A stretch of 64,000 bases of DNA from Lineus longissimus (taxonomy: Eukaryota; Nemertea; Pilidiophora; Heteronemertea; Lineidae). The notes below the pieces were generated by a model, which saw only the letters and a program-made list of their open reading frames with translations, was not told where the DNA came from and made no database searches. Below are positions 22,901-37,900 of this stretch, one piece after another. The translations under genes were made by a program, and so were the position numbers. Numbering within the stretch: position 1 is the first letter of the stretch; each line of letters begins with the position of its first letter. The DNA is taken from assembly GCF_910592395.1 (NCBI RefSeq), contig NC_088316.1, positions 13,704,001-13,768,000 on the forward strand. The letters run 5' to 3'.

Positions 22901-25900
22901 ACATCCAGTCCTAGATGAGTCACATCCAGACACTGTCGCATCCAGTTCTAATCTGGTCCAAGATAAGACAATGCCGCATCCAGTCCTAGATGAGTCACAT
23001 CCAGACATGTCACATCCAGTTCTAATCTGGTCCCAGATTAGACAATGACACATCCAGTCCTAGATGAGTCACATCCAGACATGTCACATTCAGTCCCAGA
23101 TAAGAAACTTTAGATGAGTGTCTGGGACTTTAAAATCCTCATAACCTTTATGCTTGGCTAGTACTGATGGTAGCAGTTATGTTGAATGGTTTCCACTCTA
23201 TGCCTTGTTTGTATAGGTTACCAGGGGTTATAACCTGATGGTAGTAATTATTGGCTACAGCCAGGTGAGATGATTGATCAGTATTGATTTTACTAGGTCA
23301 GTGAGTTTTTGATTTGTTTAACTTTATTACTGATCTTGCCAAGGGGTGTCTTTAGCTCAAAGCAATTACAGCTTTGATATAAAGCTGTTTAATATAACAG
23401 TGATTTTTGATTTGTTTAACTTTTGAACTGATCTTGGTATCGTTAGCTCAGAGTATTTGCATCCTGGATATAAAGCTACATAACTGGTATTAATCTAAAA
23501 TTTTCTGGTTATTTTCCTTGCTGATTACATTCTGTCAGTAAAAGTTTACAAACCGGTTTTTTTTCCCAATTAGCTGAAGGGGCATGAATTCCTCCTATCA
23601 AATAGTTACATACCTTACATGAATTTGTATTTTTTGCTTAAGACATTGAATAACTGGCATATACTGGTGAATCTATTGCTGAGTTGAATTTATCTCATTA
23701 ATCAGTTGATTTGCAGATATATCTACGTTTAGTCTGCCAGTATTTTTGTATCATCTATCAATTTCATTCATCCCCTGGATTTGAAGATTCTGAAATGAAG
23801 ACTTGGCGGTCCTTGTCTGTTCAATAAAGACTGATTGAGCCAACAGAAAATGGAGTAAACAATCAAAGTGATAGCTGTGGGTTTTAGGCATAATTTCAGG
23901 CCAAGTGAGTGCATCGATAAAAACTAGTTGGAAAATGTTAGACATGGTTTATGAAAACACCGGAAACGTCTATAAATTGCAATCTTGCAGGCATTTCTTG
24001 AGGAATGCATCCTCTTAGACAGGCACTTTCCCGCCACCCCGAGGTTGTATAGAAAGTTGATATCTCAACTAACTTGTAGAACGTTCCGAGTGTAAGATCG
24101 TGGCCCTGTCAAGAGGTTTGAAGTGGACCACTTTACTGTGAGTTTGGACAGGTGTCTTGTGTGCTTGGGTTGTTTGACTTCATAAGAAATACAGTTATTA
24201 GAGAGTGACGTTGCCCTGTGGCTGATGAATAGCATTCCCACCGGAGTGAAAAATATACTGTGAGCAATGGCTATTTTCTGCAGGGCGGAGGCATATTTTA
24301 GTTCATTGGTGCTATCAAAGGTGGCACCACTTGTCTATTAAAGGGAATATAGTCAGTTCTTCTGTTTCTGCTCTTCTGTTGGGGTTTTACTTGTCACTTT
24401 GTGAATGCACTTCAAGAAAACCTTATTCTTAAATGGGGGGGGGATGACGGAGGAGAAAATGCTGTAAAGGCTTGCGGCTGGTTACCATTTGAAAATATTG
24501 AAAGAATTTGCATTGAAAGTGGCCTTTTTTATATGTTACACGTCAGTTATGATCAGATAATATCGGACAATCTGAATTCAGCCTTTATGTCTGTTCTTGG
24601 CTATGTGTGGAATCCTCGCTTCTCTATGCCCTTCTTTAAATTAAATGAGGCGAGGCATGAATTGATAAAGTTAGACTAGAGCATGCTTGGTGGGCAGATC
24701 ACTTTGTATGTCTGCATGGTTTGGCTACGTTTGTTCAAAATAGGCCTATTTTTTACCGGACATTTATAATTTGAATCAAACAAACATTTTTTCTATTTTA
24801 GTCATAGCAGGCATGAAATCCAAATTTGTTCTTTTACAAAACCATGAAAATATTTGTTTTGGCCCTTGATGTGTCACAGTACAAACTATAAAGTAAAGTT
24901 CAATTAAAAGAGCAGGCCCCACTCATATGTCCTTTCATGGAAGTCTACAAGTACGAATGATGTATTTCACATTTCAATTCAAAATTACTAAACTGTTTTC
25001 ATTTTACTCTCATTCATGTCTATCTGTCCATGAACTAAGTATCTAGGATAGGTTACAATCCTGTCTGTAAGTAACCTTCCTTTCCACGCTCAAAACGAGA
25101 ATCCAGACCTGCTTACTCGATACATGGTACTTATATCTTGTATTGGCCATCGTCCATCGCATTGCAAGTCTTGTGGCAGATGGCCAGGGCCACACCCTGC
25201 ATGGTCACACTCAACAGGTAACTACCAGCTTATGAATTGGCAGCAGTGAAGCATCCAGATCAGGAAACAGTGGAACCTCCCTTAGTGGACACCCCTCTAA
25301 TGAGGACATCCTCTCTATTAAGGACACTGAGTTTGGTCTCAAGTTGGTTAGGGCCATACAGGATTCCTCTTTATCATGGACAGGACTCCCAAGTCCAGAG
25401 GCGATCCTTATTAGAGAGTTTCTTCTGTCGTTTTGAGTCGGCCTATGTCTGAGTTGCTTTGTCAGGTCTACACTGACCATGACGATGTGAACTTAGAATA
25501 AGAATGGACCTCCTTAAAAAATGTCTGGCCGATACAATGTAGTAGTGATAATACAGATATGGCTTATGTTTTGAATTATTCACTGTGGAATTTCTAATGT
25601 ACATAAATTTGCCTGAATTAGATAAGCAGTGTACTTAGTATTATGTTTGGAACTTACTAACATAATATTAATGAACTTTCACCAGTTGTGGCACATATTC
25701 AGCGTAATAAATCACTCGAATGACTGATAGTCATGTATTTTAATATCGGAATTGGCAACATACGTTTACATTTGGATATAGTGTTTGTTAGGATCACATC
25801 TTGGTCAAATTAATGAAATTTTATCCATATGTGATAGTGGACATTGTGACGAGGTAAGTTGATGTAGCGGTTAGTGGGCACAGGTGCAGAAAAGTCACAA

Positions 25901-28900
25901 TTTGTCAAGTGGCAACACCCAAATATACAAGTTTGGCACGGAAAATGGAAAAAAAAACACGCCCAGTTATACAATTAAGAGTTCCGATGGACTTTACCCC
26001 CACTTCATCAATGAACCTCTCCTTTGATCAACATCCCCCACCCGCCTAATATGGTCTGTGCAAACATCGTGCTAAGACAGCGATTCAAGCTTAGTCAAGT
26101 TCCTTGCTATGACACACCCCTCATAACTCAGGAGGTTCAATACTCCAGGCCGATGGAGTCAGTACGCCAGTTTATCGGAGGTGCATTGGCCTAGGTGTGC
26201 TGTGTGAACATCGATGGAAAAAAACAACTCTCTTTATCAATTGTGCATCCTATACAGCTACATGAAGGAGATAATTCCAAGAAAAGCGACATTGTGTGGG
26301 TGATACTTTATGAAATATGGGAGATACCAATAGACACTTTTTTACAAAGACAAGTATAATGAGCTCGTTACTATCATGGTAGTGTAAAACTGACAGATCA
26401 TTTTCATCAATTTACTCTTTTGGTGGTAATTAATTGCGCTCGTTAGAATAATGAATTTATCTTGTTGAAAAAACTTTGCGGATTCAGCACTAGGCATCAC
26501 GATCCTGAAATTCATGCGAAGATGTATTAAGCCTTCATTTAGGTCATGTATTGTTTGGAATATAAATATGAATTAACTGGTTGTTTTGGCATTCAAAAGA
26601 GCTCCAACAGAGTCATGCGGCAGTTGACACAAACCATGAATTTCCTACTTTTGAGTTTGGGTGGCTTGCTGCATCACAGAGTCTTCAGCAGATATAAAGT
26701 GTCGCACAAACTAGCAATATTTGCCACATGACCTGTAACAGAACCGTGACAATGTGATGATTGAGGTTGGAATGTGACCGTGGTAAGGTTTAATCGAAAT
26801 GTCTCGTCGTCATGTCTTAGGTCGCAGCAACTAAAATCACTTGTTTGTGCTGTGCTTTAGGATCAAAATTGTAACTGTGTGGGGCAAGAAATCTCATCTG
26901 GACATGCAGGTCTCCCACCTTGAAGACATTCCTAAACTTCATATGCCCTTCTGTTTTTATCAGGGATTCTTCTAAACAATTCCTCTATCTTTGAATTGAT
27001 CAGTCAAGTTGTCGGGTTATAGTCCTTATCTTATACATGTAGATTCTATTATAGGGGTCACCAAAGTCAAGAGGCCTGACCTCACATTGCAATGACTTCA
27101 TAGTGACAAATACCTAGATAAAATCTTATAATTCACATTGAGTAAATGAAAATTACGACTATATAAATCATTAAGGGTTGGATTACGCAAATAATTGACA
27201 CTATCTTTTATCAAGAATGAATCGAAGTGGCTTCCAAAAGGAGACTCAGACATTAGCAGAACTAAAAATATTTCATGTATGTTCAAGGTATGGTAATGAA
27301 CTAAATTAATAGCTATCATCTGGAACGATCGAGTCAATTTTTCAAAACGTTATAGTTGACACCCTTTGGACTGACAAATGCTGTCCATAATTGAGAGGTG
27401 TACTGATTACAGAGGTTAATTTCAAAGGAAATGACAGATTTCGGACCAAATGCAGTGTCCTTAATATAGGGGTGTCTGTTTAGCGAGGTTCCACTGTACT
27501 TGTATATGCCTCAACTATATTTTTAGAAATGTAACTTCCAGATGGTTTGAGGTTCAATCGGATTATATCAGCTTGGACTACCACCCGGATTCTGTCAGAT
27601 TGTCACAATGTCCATGACAGATCAATGTGATTAATTATAGACCTGTCTATCCATCTATTGTTGAATTATGACTCATCTCTAAAAGCAGTATGGATATGAA
27701 TTTCTTCAAAAGTTTAGGCCTATTGATTTAGAACCTTTTATTAGCGACACCCTTAGAACTGACTATAGGTGTCATATGAATGGGAGGGAATTCCTGCAAG
27801 CACTCAATGGCAATTGAAGTGATCAAGGTTTCATTAAAAATTAGGTTTCTGTTCTATATAACCATAAAAATGATAGATGCCAATATTGCATACCAAAATC
27901 GTGATGACATCAAATCATTCACTTGACAGTACTTCACATACCCAATTGAGAAAAACAACAACTAGATTATAGACGCAGATTAATAATGCCATATGATGAC
28001 TGATTGATATATATTGGCGTATTTTGGAAGTTGGTCACATTCTTTAAATGCCATTGTAACATCTGTCACCAACATTATGACAATGGAATTTATCGGAAAA
28101 TGACGGAACAACCAAATTTGTAAAAAAGTCATTGACTTTCAAGACCTTTGAACCTCTTTTCTGTGTAGTACCCGCACTTATAACTGGAAACTTAATAACA
28201 ATGATGAAGGGATTTGAAGACATAGCTCTTTTGTTACTGCTGTTGCAAAGAGAAAAATTTCATCCAAATTAAAACCGGACTTAATAAGAAGCCAAATGAC
28301 TCAATGACCCCTGGTCTAGCATCCGTCTCATTACTGGGTCTCCTCTATCTTTCAGGAGCTAATTGACCAGATGACCCCTCCTCTGGAATCGGTCCCATTA
28401 CAGGGGTTGTTCTATTACTCCAATAGCTCCCTCATTGCCGATTGCTATTGTATCAAACAGCACCTCCAACCACCTTAGACCATCTCCCTGATTTGACAAC
28501 TGCACGCCAATATGCCCTAATCCCCAATAATATGATATTTCAAAACCTGTCCGTGGAATGCATAACCCACCGGCTGGGACAGACACAAACGCAAGCCTTT
28601 CATATTCAAATCACCCGAGCATTGGCTGGAAGGCATTCGCTTTGTAAACACAATACGATAACACTTCTGCTGTACAGCACGGCATAGAGATCACTGATCT
28701 CGCACAGCTCCGTGGTGTCAAGTTTAATATAGCTCTCATATTTTGGATTATGTAACTGTCGTCTGTCATTGGGTGGCACAATTTTGTGGATTACCTCACC
28801 ACAGCCGTTGTCAAAGTATTTCGTATCAGTTTTATGAAAGTTTCCAATCTGTTGTAAGTGTAAAACGCATTCATTTTCAACTGATTTTCTTCCGATTGAT

Positions 28901-31900
28901 TTTGTGTTAATTCTGTACATGGAATATATGCCAATATACACCGACCACATATCGGCATTATCATAAGCCATTTTGCTTTGGGTGGATTAACCATGGTGTT
29001 GAAGTAAGTAACAATGGTTTTCATGTCAATCCCTGCTTAGAGCAATCTGTGGAGTTCTTAACGTTTTTAATGAGTTCGTCATCTGTCAAATTATTGTTTT
29101 GATTAGTTAACAGATTGGCGATGACAGACGGATTATGATGTTTGATTTGATACTTCAAACTTTCTTTATGTGATTGTGGTTATCATTGTAGGAAGGACAT
29201 TTTAAAAACTTAAGGTATGTGGATTTCCCCAAAACAGTGTATCAACTTAATTGCTATACACTGTTAAGATGTTGACTGATTTTCAATGATAGACACAGAG
29301 ATAATCATTTCAAATTCCATACAATGAAATACTATGATTATGTTGTGGTCATCATTAAACAGACAACATTTTTACATAGAATATGTTTCAGTTTCTGCAC
29401 ACTCTTACATCCCTGGTTCAAAAAACTGATAGCGATGGGTATGTCTGGTTGTAACTGTTTTTTTGCGCTTACATGTGTTGGTCATTTCTGCAGCCCCGAT
29501 CAGTATGTCTGCTATTCATGTCAAATGGATATTTTCACCTAATTGCCTCAACATACATTGTTATTAGCTAATTACAGCCAAGAGGTCCCCTAATGTGATG
29601 TGAAAACTTGCACATGTTTGCTATAAAGTTTGTTGTAGGAGTTGGGGTGGAGTACATTATGAACATGTAGGTGTAACAACACTGTATGTTTGATTATTGG
29701 CGTGTCTCGACACAACTAATGCAAAGACAATCAATACACAAGAGCAGGTCCTGGAAAAAGTCTGGTGAAGCTGCAGGCACTGAGGAACCAAGATGTTTAC
29801 ACATATAGCATTGGCTATGCAGAGATATCGGGATGCTTCCAGTTGTCTGAAATGTGCTCGTAACATTAGGTTAATGAGCTCCATCATAGTCCCTTTACCC
29901 AACGAGTTCCCATGATCTTTCTCTCATCACAAGTGAGACAAATGTTCCAGTGGCAAAATGTATTTGTTGACAGTTTATCTTGCCATCCATCCGCATTGCG
30001 GTGAATTATTGTGGGAATGTTCCAACCTAACAATACCAATTAGGTTCTCCGTAGAATATTTGCGCCCATTATGACATGAAAATAGCTCGATGAGGCCAAT
30101 ATCCCTCGACTGGCCTATATTCAGTAGCCAATTATATCCATAAAACACCAAGATGGGAAGTGTTTTGGAGTGAATTACTTGTGAAAGAGTTAATTTCTGG
30201 TGTCCTTGAGGGCAGTTGCTGTTTGTAGTCTTTTTCAAAGGGCCGTGGCATATCCCAATTTTTCATGGGGGTACCCTGTAGGCCTTGACGTCAATGGAAG
30301 AGCATCTCTGAGGCATGCATATTTATTTCAAATAGTGGTATTTCAAGATTATAGGGAATGTAGTTAGAACTATTTTAGAAGGAGATTTGATGAAGGGTCT
30401 TAGTTAGTGTTTCCTATTCTTGTACTTTTAACCATCTTGCTATCACTTGCTGGGAGTAAGATGAATCTTCTTGAGGGTGATTGTACCAGGACATTATAGA
30501 CAAGAAGGATACATTGACATTGAACAGATGGGGTTGCGGCACCTTAGGTTGTGTGTACTGTAGTAACCATCTTGCTATCTCTTGCTTCTAGCAAGGTGTA
30601 TCCTGTTTACAGTATGTACCAGCACATGTAGACAATGTTGTACTTGACAAGGAGGTTACTTACAGACTTGAATAAGTTCAGCATCTTGGGTTGTATGTCC
30701 TGTACCAGTAACCATCTTGTTACAACTTGCCAGTAACAAGGTGTATCAATACAAGGTATAGTTGTACCAGGACATGTAGACACCCAAGGCACTGTATTTG
30801 AAGCTGAGTGCAATGCCTTTGGTTCTGCATCCTGCATCATCCTAACCATCTTGCTACCACCTGCTTCCAGCAAGGTGGATCTTGTACCAGGACACGATCA
30901 ACCTGTGTCAATCTTGGTTACTTGTGGACATAAATGTGTAATTTTACATTTAACTGGGTGGAGTTCTTTGGCCGTATGTTCCTGTTCCACAGTAACCAGT
31001 CCACCTTGCTATTAATGCTATCACCTGCAAGTAACAAAGGTGTATCTTGTATGTTAAGCGCATCAGGAATTGCAGACATCCAGTACAATACTGAAACACA
31101 AATCAATAAATGTTTAGCTATGAATTATGACAGGAAACATGTAGGTGATTGTATGTCAGGCAGGGGTGGTTAAGTGCCTTGATACCAGAAGTAGATAGCG
31201 CTGAAGTGCTGTAGTTGACCTTGTGCCAGACACTACATGATGATAAGAAATGCCAGCTTGCATACTGGGATCTCCCACATGCTCCACCCTTTGCACCTGT
31301 AAACAAACGATTCAAATCGCTCTGACCTGCTATCCTGACTACCACTTTTCATCCCAAAAGGGCTGATATCTGTGTGAAAACATGTTTCTTGCAATGTCTT
31401 GCGAGTCTTGAAACCTGTTATCTGATCAGATGAGTGATGCTTTCAATTTCAGTTTGGAGTAAACTGGCCCTGTCTGTAGATTCAACAACGTTACATTTTC
31501 GATTGGGCGACACTTATTCTGACATGTAAAAAATTCAAAAATATCAACAAGCGGGACCTGAACAAAGCATCATAGCACGACCTGACAAGCTATCGATTAA
31601 GGACAATCATCCTATCATCTCAATCAAAAGACTTCTTTCGCAACATGTAACGGCAGATATTTCCAGCAATGGAGATCTTTTCGAAATGATGGATTCGTTT
31701 TTAGGCGATGAGTGTTTGAACCGGGACACGGTTGCTGTCTTTGTGTCAAACTGCATGTGATGAATGTTTTGAATTGTGAGAGTCGAGAACAGGTTTTGTC
31801 ATTTCGCTTCGGTTGAGGGGTTCCTTGGTATGTCCTCAGTTCACCGATCTGTTTAGTTTACTGTTCCATTTTACCGAGCAGCTGATATTTCCTTTCAATA

Positions 31901-34900
31901 TATGGGGGATGGATTTACACAGAGATTTATGGTTTTCGGGCACATAAGGACATGAATCATAATATTCATATGTTCGTGTTGCCTTGATCGGCGTACTATC
32001 AGCCCATCATGCATGTCTGATATGCAAAAATTATACAGGAGAAATTATGTATACTAAACCAGATGGGGTTGTAAACATTTCCAATGACAAACAGAACCTG
32101 TTGTCCTACTGTGATCAGCCATTGTCCCTGATGAAGCCTGGGCTCAGTCTTGGTAAATTCTAATGAGCCGCAAGCTTGTTTATACATCCTCCCTTGCTGA
32201 ATATAAGAAAACTCTGGGTAAGTCTCATGGAGCCTTGGGACGGGTTACTCTTTTCACACTCCTCGGACGTATAGGAACCGGAGCCAGTAAGTTTTGTAGG
32301 TATTCCTGGTGATGACTTGGCCTTGCCTCTCAACCGGATTTATGCCTCTGTCTGGTATTTCTTTGATTAACGTCTGGTCATCGCTTCTTCCCTGCCTCTG
32401 GAATCAAGTTTGGTTTGTTCAGTTTATATTTGCAACAGGCTTAAATCTGTGGTTCTATAAGGTTTGCTTCTTAAGACATGATGATGCATGATATAGTTAG
32501 CCATTGAGAGCAATTGCATATAACTCTTGGTGAAAGCCTGTCACTCCCTTTGACGCGTACAACTGTGCCTTGTGCCAAAAGATGTGGGTGGAGATTAAGG
32601 GTGATGTTCTAACCTAACAGCTACTCTAACTGTTCTCAAATTAAGTCTCTGAATAGATTCTGCCCACCTTAGAATTCTTTGCGAGTGGATGATAAACGCA
32701 GTAACAGACCGGATAGGCCCGGTTCTATGCTTAGGCCTCCTTCCACTGCAAGCTTGACATACCAAGGAGCTATATCTTCCAAGAGATGTTGCCAATGAGC
32801 GGAATTTCGTTGGCTTCACTGGAAATACTGCCAGGGAAACATTCCCTCTTGCATATATTCGTTGAAATGAATTTAGCTCGGCGACAGAATTCACCCATGG
32901 AAAATTGATGTGGTTCCTAACTCAGTAGTCTTGTGAGGTAATCTGTCCCCCAGATGGAACCTCTTTGTAAACAGTTGTAACTTATTGGTGGATGCAAGCC
33001 AGGCCAAGGTACCAATGATATAACTTTTTGTGCTAAGGTAGCGAACATCTTTCATTCTTTCTCCGTTCTTAAAAGCGGCAAGTCGACTTTCTGTCAGTTC
33101 TAAGTTAGCTATGATGGATATTTTTGAGTTTTAAGTATTGATGGAATATACAGTCATAACTTCTTGGCAGACGTTGTTTTCCACTGATGATCGATTCATG
33201 TATGATTCATTTTCTGTGCTGTTAAATGTTGGAAGCTTATGGGCATTCTAAGTTAACGATTTTATCGATTTCTTTGTTTTAAACTTATCTCGGGATACAC
33301 TGTTGTGGATGCTGCATTGTGAGGTTTAAGTTATGGTATTTATTCCTGTCAGATTCTGAGGTGGGAATTGGATAGCTCTGGAAGTTGGTGCAATTCTAAG
33401 TTCGAAGTGAGTATTTTCATCTGTCTGACTTTCCTAGTGCAGGTGGTCTTTTTGTTCACTCTGAGGCAATTTGAAATATCTCTGCAGTTTCTAGCAAGAC
33501 AGCATCCGGGCCCAGTGACTGCTGTCTTCATCCAATTCACTTTACTTAAGTTCAGGGCTATACTTCGCAGAAAACAATTGCATGCATGTAACTCTAGTTT
33601 TTCTCCAAAAGACAATTACTCTTTTCCAAGTGAAAAGTCACAAACGCAGTTTGCGAGCCAGTTACATCTTTATGTCAGATGCTCGTTCTGTCCTCCTAAT
33701 TGAACAATTTTCATCTCAAGCAACTTAATTGCTCTCTCATTATCGTTCCTAACGAGATGTAATTGCTACTAATTGAGTTTCATTAGGAGTTATTTGTTTT
33801 GACTCTATGTCAAAAAGACTTGTTTTTCATTCTAATTGTGCCTATTGATTGCTGCATGGAGAAATGTACATGAACGAAAAAGACCAAGTGAGATAGAGGT
33901 TATCATCATTCTGAATTTCCGGAGCTGGTTCTATTGGGTCTAGTTCAAATGCCTGTGGACCATTTGTGCTGTCTGAACCGAAACAGTCGCATGTGGACTT
34001 AGATTGACTTGTGGGTATGTGCACTAAGGTGTTTTGTTACAAAACCCACCACCAGGGGCACTCCTGATCCTATTTTCATTGATTTGCATCCCTATTATAA
34101 CGCATTCATCCAGATTGTAGTGTGTTGTGTAAACTAGTGCAGGAAAAAGACCAAAACGAGGATGGATCTGATTGAATTGGAATGTGTTTTTTGAGTGCGT
34201 GTAAATGACCCAAATGTTCATAGACCTACAGAATACATGTCAAATATGCATAAAATAAGCTTAAAAGCCTCAGTGCTCTTTCAGCCTTAGCCTGGTATCA
34301 TATTCCCTTTTGCATTACACCTGAAGATGAAAGAATGCTACTGATTCGGTAACTCTGCCGATATCATGGTATTTGTCAGTAACCGCAAGGCTTGCCAAAC
34401 TCAACAACAAGAGTGCGTCTGATGGCATTCTCCGTACCGTTTCAAAACAACGCTATGCTATGTGTTTCCTGTTCTGTTAGCAACGTTTAGCTGGAATGTT
34501 TATGTTGTGGTAATGATGATATAGCTCACCATCAAATTGTCTGTATGATCTTAAAGCGTCTCGCAAACAAGCAGTTTATATCACTGTGACCTCCGACAAA
34601 TATCGCTGTGATGATCGATGAAGAGATCGCTTCTATGCGGGTGGAACCTGTTTACAGTGGGTTTGATGCTGATCGCAGATCCCAGCCTCTAAAATCGCTC
34701 ACTTTTGATGGCAGATTGTGTCTTCATGGCGCATTATATTTCTCCTGCATATTAAACCTAAACCGGATCTGATCAAGTTTTTACAGTATTGATTATTGAT
34801 GCTGCTGATGATTTTGAGCTTATTTCCTCTCAAGATATCGTCGAGACACTAATATCCTGGTGCAGCATGTGCTAAATTAGTAATCTTCTTTTGATCAATA

Positions 34901-37900
34901 CGGATGAAATACGATGGGACTGGTTTTCTTCTAAAATAAAAGGAAAATTTGAGACGTACTTTACACTGAACTGATGAACAATATTCTGAAGTGATGAAAT
35001 GTGATGCGGATAGGTTGCGGATGCAACCGATCTGGTCAATATATCTAATTCACTCTCGCGTTTCAAATATTTAAAAAATACCTTGTGTCTCTTAAGAAAC
35101 CTTTACAGCTTAAAGCTAACATTGTTTATTCTGAAAAACTGTTTTCAAAACAAAATTGAGGAATTTCTTGTCTTTCTAAGAACTGTTGTGGTTCATGGGG
35201 CCATATTTCTTATTCCCAAACTAAAAAAGATTTATATAAATTACCAGTAAAAGTACGGCGTACGCATATCTTGCCGGATTTCCTTTGAAGGAAGAATTCC
35301 CATGGTTGTTTTTCGATCCCTAAGAAAATATGAAATCTTATTGCCCAGACTTCATCACAGAATGATTATCTTTATCTGCTGAAATCGGATGCATTCAGCT
35401 TCCGGATGTAACCTGCATACTCGCAGGTTGTAAATGTTTTAGAATAGAAACCACTAACTCCTTGTTTTGTTTGAAGCAAGCATTCCAGTGGGTATGTTTC
35501 TTGAGTCTAAGCCTTGGGAAAGTAGATTGAGAGGCCTTGGTGGAGAAGCGATTTGGTCAACATTCTAAGGTAAATTGAAGCAACAAGTAAAACTTTTCCC
35601 TGCCTGGGTAGAACTGGATTTAACATATCATGGCGTAAGACAATGGTTTCATCTGTAACACTTTTTGTCCTGAGAGGAACTGATGTGTTGTTTGTTGAAA
35701 AAAATGCACACCAGTTTGAACAATTGGTTCAGTTTAGCTTTAACAAGTTCAAAAGTGTTAAATACCTTGCTTATCTTTTCACAACCTTGACTCTGCACCT
35801 GATGTTGGCTCGCAGGTTGCAACCATCTCGCCTGATGGAACGCAGATTTCACGAGACACCTTTGCTCGAAGGAGATCTGGCTTCTGAAGATACGCAGGTT
35901 TTCCTTGCTTATATCATATACAAGCAACAATAAACTTGGCAGGTTAATTGATGTTGTAAAAAACAGGCGGCGATTCATAATTCTTACAGCGGCGGTAATG
36001 GATCCTCCTCACCTGCCGACACTTATCATCAACTTCTACAACCTGGCGGGAAGGGAAGGTCTGGCAGTAAACATGTTAGGTGCTTCCTTTGAGACAGCAC
36101 TCTGTCACATGCTATCTAGTAAACATGTTAGGTGCTTCCTTTGAGACAGCACTCTGTCACATGCTATCCAGTAAACATGTTAGGTGCTTCCTTTGAGACA
36201 GCACTCTGTCACATGCTATCTAGTAAACATGTTAGGTGCTTCCTTTGAGACAGCACTCGGTCACATGCTATCTAGTAAACATGTTAGGTGCTTCCTTTGA
36301 GACAGCACTCTGTCACATGCTATCTTGTAAACATGTTGGGTGCTTCCTTTGAGACAGCACTCTGTCACATGCTATCTAGTAAACATGTTGGGTGCTTCCT
36401 TTGAGACAGCACTCTGTTACATGCTATCTTGTAAACATGTTAGGTGCTTCCTTTGAGACAGCACTCTGTCACATGCTATCTAGTAAACATGTTAGGTGCT
36501 GCTTTTGAGGATGGGCATACTGGCAGCACTCTGTGACGTGCCTTCCAGTAAACATGTCAGGTGCTTCCTTTGAGGATGGGCATATTGGCAGCGCTCATTC
36601 ACGTGCCATCCAGTAAACATAGGTGCTTCCTTTGAGGAAGGGCATATTGGCAGCACTTAGTCACATGCCATCCAGTAAACATGTTTAGGTGCTTCCATTG
36701 AGGAAGGGCATACTGGCAGCACTCTGTGACGTGCCTTCCAGTAAACATGTCAGGTGCTTCCCTTGAGGATGGGCATATTGGCAGAGCTCATTCACGTGCC
36801 ATCCAGTAAACATAGGTGCTTCCTTTGAGGAAGGGCATATTGGCAGCATTCCTGTCACGTGCCATCAAGTAAACATGCTAGGTGAATAAAACTTGGGGTC
36901 TTGGTGGTCCCATGGAACACACTCCATCAAATTAAAATGAACTCTCGTGAACTAGTCCAATTTAAAGGTCCCACAATACTGATCCTATCAAGCAGGCCTG
37001 TGGCTCCATAAGCACTAATCTTTCAATAAGGGCATGTATGGCCAATATACCTAATTAGCGTCCAGACATCAAACGACTTTGATGTACTTCATGGACTGTC
37101 GGAAACCAAATTTACCGTGTGTGTTTAATGTCCCTGCCTAAAAGTCATCAAACTTTTCTGTAGGACCAATATTTGCTTTGGCCCTTTGAGGTGTTTTGCC
37201 ATAAATAGGTATAATGTGAGTTTGCTTTTGGAAGTCATTACACAGGTCTTTGGGGACCCTCGGCTTATGTTGGCAACCGTTTGGCGAGTTGAGGACAGGT
37301 TTATTGGGAGTGCATGGGAGTGGAAGAGACCACCGTGAAGGATTTTAGCAAGTGTGAGTTGAGAATTTCTGGTCTACTTTGGACTGGATGACTTGATATT
37401 TGTTACAGAAAGATGTTTTTGCTGCATTGGAATAAGGAATGGTTGCTGTGTTTAAAGTTAAAGTTGGTGTTGGTCTAAATTCGCCTTGGAACAAACCAGT
37501 TTGAGAGAGCTTGTTTTGGCGCTGACGTACTAATCTGGTCAAGACTCTTTTGAAACTTACCAACAGCAAGTTGGTGCTGACTTCTTACCTACTGTTATAT
37601 AAAAGGATGTTTGCCTTCATTACAAGGGATACTGACATGTTATAAGCGTATGGGTAGGGGTTTAAAATGTTTTCCCCTGGATTTCGTTTAGCCATACACT
37701 GTTTTGGGTACTTTGTGGTCAGACACAAAACATTAAGACAAAATAGAGATTAAGGGTAGTTTAGGCTTTAGTATTATGGGTTATTACTGAGAATTATACT
37801 TGCTAAGTATAAGTTTCCGTGTAGTGGCAAAGCATTAGTACATTAAAACCCTTGTTCTTTCGCTGAACTCTTCTAATGTACAGTATGTTTGCATACGGTA

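Noticed and set aside
22353-23053. Several overlapping ORFs with DSSRTGC-like repeats
   Set aside because: They arise from the minisatellite and occur in several frames and both strands.
36065-36888. Regularly spaced repeats resembling a CRISPR array
   Set aside because: Units are contiguous tandem copies without unique spacers, in a eukaryotic intron.
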